11,205 nucleotides of DNA from Ignavibacteriales bacterium (lineage in GTDB: Bacteria; Bacteroidota; Ignavibacteria; Ignavibacteriales; Melioribacteraceae): positions 1 through 11,205 of the forward strand of contig JAFGID010000028.1 in assembly GCA_016929735.1 (NCBI GenBank), written 5' to 3'. Below, one piece after another: positions 9,440 to 11,205 of the stretch. Below the pieces are notes generated by a model, which was not told the DNA's origin, ran no database searches, and saw only the letters and a program-made list of their open reading frames with translations. The first letter of the stretch is position 1. The number at the start of each line of letters is the position of its first letter. The position numbers were made by a program, and so were the translations under genes.

Positions 9440-11065
9440 TTAACCGAATAATAACTTTACAATAAATAATGCACCAAGAATACCTGCAATGTCTGCCAAC
9501 AGTCCAACAGGTAAAGCATGTCTTGTTTTTTTAACCTGCACAGAACCAAAATAAACCGCTAAAACGTAAAATGTAGTTTCAGTACTTCCGAAAAATGTGG
9601 AGGATAAAATTCCAAGAAAAGAATCAGTTCCATGTACTGCCATTATTTCTGTCATTACGCCTGTTGAACCACTACCGGATAAGGGTCTTATTAGTGCCAT
9701 AGGCAGTGCTTCCGGTGGCATACCAATAAGTTCTGCCGGATATTTCAAGACATAATTGACAAGAATATCCATTACGCCTCCTGCTCTGAAAATTGCAATT
9801 GCTACTAACATACCAACCAAATACGGAATGATTTTTACTGCAACATTAAAGCCTTCCTTTGCTCCTTCAACAAATGTTTCATATACTCTAACTTTTTTAA
9901 ATAATCCATAGAGCACAAATAAAAATATTATTGTTGGAATAGCAATAATTGAAATTGTATTGATTACATCCTTAAAAATATCCGGACCTAAAACGGCAGT
10001 TAAAGCAGAAAATACTCCAGCAATTGCTAAAATTACTATTAAAGCAATACTAAATAAAAAAATCGAAAGTTTTATTAAATTCTTCTTTATGAAATTTGTA
10101 AAATATCCTTTTGGAATTGGAAACTTCTCAAATAATTTCGCTGATAAGATACCAGTCGTTGTAGCACACAATGCACCAAAAATTGATGTTCCAATTATTA
10201 TTGTTGGCTCGCTACTTCCCATAGCCGCACGTATTGCAATCGCTGTAGCAGGTATTAAAGTAAGACCTGCAGTATTAATTGCTAAAAAAGTGCACATTGC
10301 ATTTGTCGCAGTATCCTTTTTGGGATTTAGTTCTTGTAGTTCTTGCATAGCTTTTAGTCCAAATGGTGTTGCAGCATTACCGAGTCCAAGCATATTAGCA
10401 GAAATATTCATTATCATAGAACCTATAGCCGGATGATCCTGAGGTACTTCTGGAAATAAAAATTTTGTAATTGGACGAACAGAGCGAGCAATAATTCTCA
10501 TCAATCCTGCTTCTTCAGCTATTTTCATTACTCCCAGCCATAGAGCCATTATGCCTATCAATCCGATAGCTATTTCAACAGCAATACCCGCAGTTCTAAT
10601 TGCTGAATTGGTGACTGCTTTAAGTTTAGTGAATGAAACTTTTTCCAGAATGATAGTTGCAGATATTTGGTTTGGGACATCAAGGCTTTTGATTTTAACC
10701 TCACCCATCAAATCATCATCTTTTCCCGATATGCCAGCCATCTCTACCCAAATCTCAGGTGTGTTCTCATTAACTTTAAAAAATAATGTGTATTTTTTCT
10801 TTTCTTTATTAACAGTTATTTTTACAACTTGCTCAAAATCTTTTTTCACATCAACATCATAAAACTCACTGAATTGAGAAGCATCAACCTTTATAACAGC
10901 ATCATATGTTTTGTTAACATCTTTGTTAAAATCTTCATTTACCAGTATTTCAACTTGTAGTTCCTGACCGTTTTTGTATTTGTTATTTGAAGTATCTATT
11001 ATATCCGTTGTTACAGCAACACCAATTCCTAATAACAGAAGCCCCATCCATAAATAATTTAACAT
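9440..11065 (-). CDS. SpmA-SpmB fusion, nucleoside-recognition (Gate) domain membrane protein
   Basis: This is an inner-membrane protein of 541 residues joining counterparts of Bacillus SpmA and SpmB, which are separate proteins there and affect spore-core dehydration. Fused homologues occur in non-sporulating bacteria, and their substrate is unknown. The SpmA half is split: a first membrane segment (about 5-22), then a soluble insert (about 24-150), then ALWLGVMKIAEEAGL (174-188), NMLGLGNAATPFGLKAM (224-240) and FLAINTAGLTLIPATAIAIR (260-279). A bridging pair of membrane segments (about 332-390) leads to the SpmB half, with VYETFVEGAKEGFNVAVKII (394-413), IRPLSGSGSTGVMTE (459-473) and FGSTETTFYVLAVYFGSV (492-509). 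Roughly ten hydrophobic segments are visible. It is the first gene of the operon and has the best ribosome site in the window. A transport or gating role, perhaps for an amino acid or nucleoside-like solute, is inference only. Confidence 0.88.
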   Translation of the reverse strand: MLNYLWMGLLLLGIGVAVTTDIIDTSNNKYKNGQELQVEILVNEDFNKDVNKTYDAVIKVDASQFSEFYDVDVKKDFEQVVKITVNKEKKKYTLFFKVNENTPEIWVEMAGISGKDDDLMGEVKIKSLDVPNQISATIILEKVSFTKLKAVTNSAIRTAGIAVEIAIGLIGIMALWLGVMKIAEEAGLMRIIARSVRPITKFLFPEVPQDHPAIGSMIMNISANMLGLGNAATPFGLKAMQELQELNPKKDTATNAMCTFLAINTAGLTLIPATAIAIRAAMGSSEPTIIIGTSIFGALCATTTGILSAKLFEKFPIPKGYFTNFIKKNLIKLSIFLFSIALIVILAIAGVFSALTAVLGPDIFKDVINTISIIAIPTIIFLFVLYGLFKKVRVYETFVEGAKEGFNVAVKIIPYLVGMLVAIAIFRAGGVMDILVNYVLKYPAELIGMPPEALPMALIRPLSGSGSTGVMTEIMAVHGTDSFLGILSSTFFGSTETTFYVLAVYFGSVQVKKTRHALPVGLLADIAGILGALFIVKLLFG

Positions 11066-11071
11066 TTAATT

Positions 11072-11077
11072 CTCCTT
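11072..11077 (-). promoter_or_regulatory. Shine-Dalgarno of the SpmAB-type gene
   Basis: AAGGAG lies six bases before the ATG at 11063-11065 and fixes that start, which begins with the family-typical MLNYLW. Confidence 0.75.
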
Positions 11078-11120
11078 GTTATGTGTTCAAAAAATAAATC
11101 AAAAAAAATTATTTGTTAGT

Positions 11121-11152
11121 TAAAGTTATTTAATAATATTGTAAAATTCAAA
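11121..11152 (-). promoter_or_regulatory. Predicted Bacteroidota-type promoter of the four-gene operon
   Basis: TTTG (11149-11152, minus strand) is followed after 20 bases by TAACTTTA (11121-11128), a one-mismatch fit to TAnnTTTG. Transcription would start near 11114, leaving a leader of about 50 bases with no recognisable riboswitch. A second TAATTTTG box lies further upstream, but its -33 partner would fall beyond the window edge. The surrounding sequence is extremely AT-rich, so chance matches are likely. Confidence 0.35.
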
Positions 11153-11205
11153 TAAAATTTAATTTATAAATAGTTTTTACAAAATTATTTTATGAGTTAT
11201 TTTAG

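Noticed and set aside
9960..10436. Plus-strand open frame opposite the SpmAB-type gene
   Set aside because: It is the antisense shadow of a hydrophobic membrane-protein gene; codon content of the minus strand explains the open frame.
11066..11205. Possible gene or riboswitch in the right-hand leader
   Set aside because: Very AT-rich, no open frame of note and no stable stem visible; only the promoter and ribosome site can be supported.

Overview
The window is AT-rich (roughly one third G+C by eye). Every recognisable gene lies on the minus strand. A very large SprA-type outer-membrane translocon and promoter motifs of the TTTG / TAnnTTTG kind point to the Bacteroidota/Ignavibacteriota (FCB) group. 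An Ignavibacteria-like, low-GC member fits best, but this placement is inferred from gene content and not from a marker gene.

Layout from right to left, the direction of transcription. Positions 11066-11205 are a gene-free leader with a plausible promoter and a good ribosome binding site. Then come four closely packed genes. The first encodes a fused SpmA-SpmB-type membrane protein of the nucleoside-recognition/Gate family (9440-11065). The second is an alanine dehydrogenase-family gene (8284-9405). The third is an acetyl-CoA hydrolase/transferase of the 4-hydroxybutyrate CoA-transferase type (6919-8271). The fourth is a small PPP-type metallophosphatase (6233-6922). Gaps are 34 bp and 12 bp, and the last pair overlaps by 4 bp (ATGA), so these look like one operon. 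After a 91-bp gap with its own promoter-like sequence, the rest of the window (6141 down to 1) is sprA. It is open over about 2,045 codons and runs off the left edge without its C-terminus.

The operon appears to combine amino-acid/organic-acid metabolism (amino acid dehydrogenase, CoA transfer) with a membrane protein of unknown substrate and a phosphatase. No pathway can be proved from the sequence. SprA belongs to a separate process: it is the pore through which the type IX secretion system (T9SS) exports proteins across the outer membrane.

Three points deserve a second look. The sprA start region has a well-placed promoter, Shine-Dalgarno and ATG, but that ATG is followed at once by an out-of-frame stop, so a one-base change is needed to enter the signal peptide. 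The alanine dehydrogenase homologue has lost two residues that are catalytic in classical enzymes. The SpmA half of the membrane protein carries an extra soluble domain of about 120 residues. I see no mobile elements, CRISPR arrays, RNA genes or clearly novel multi-gene system.
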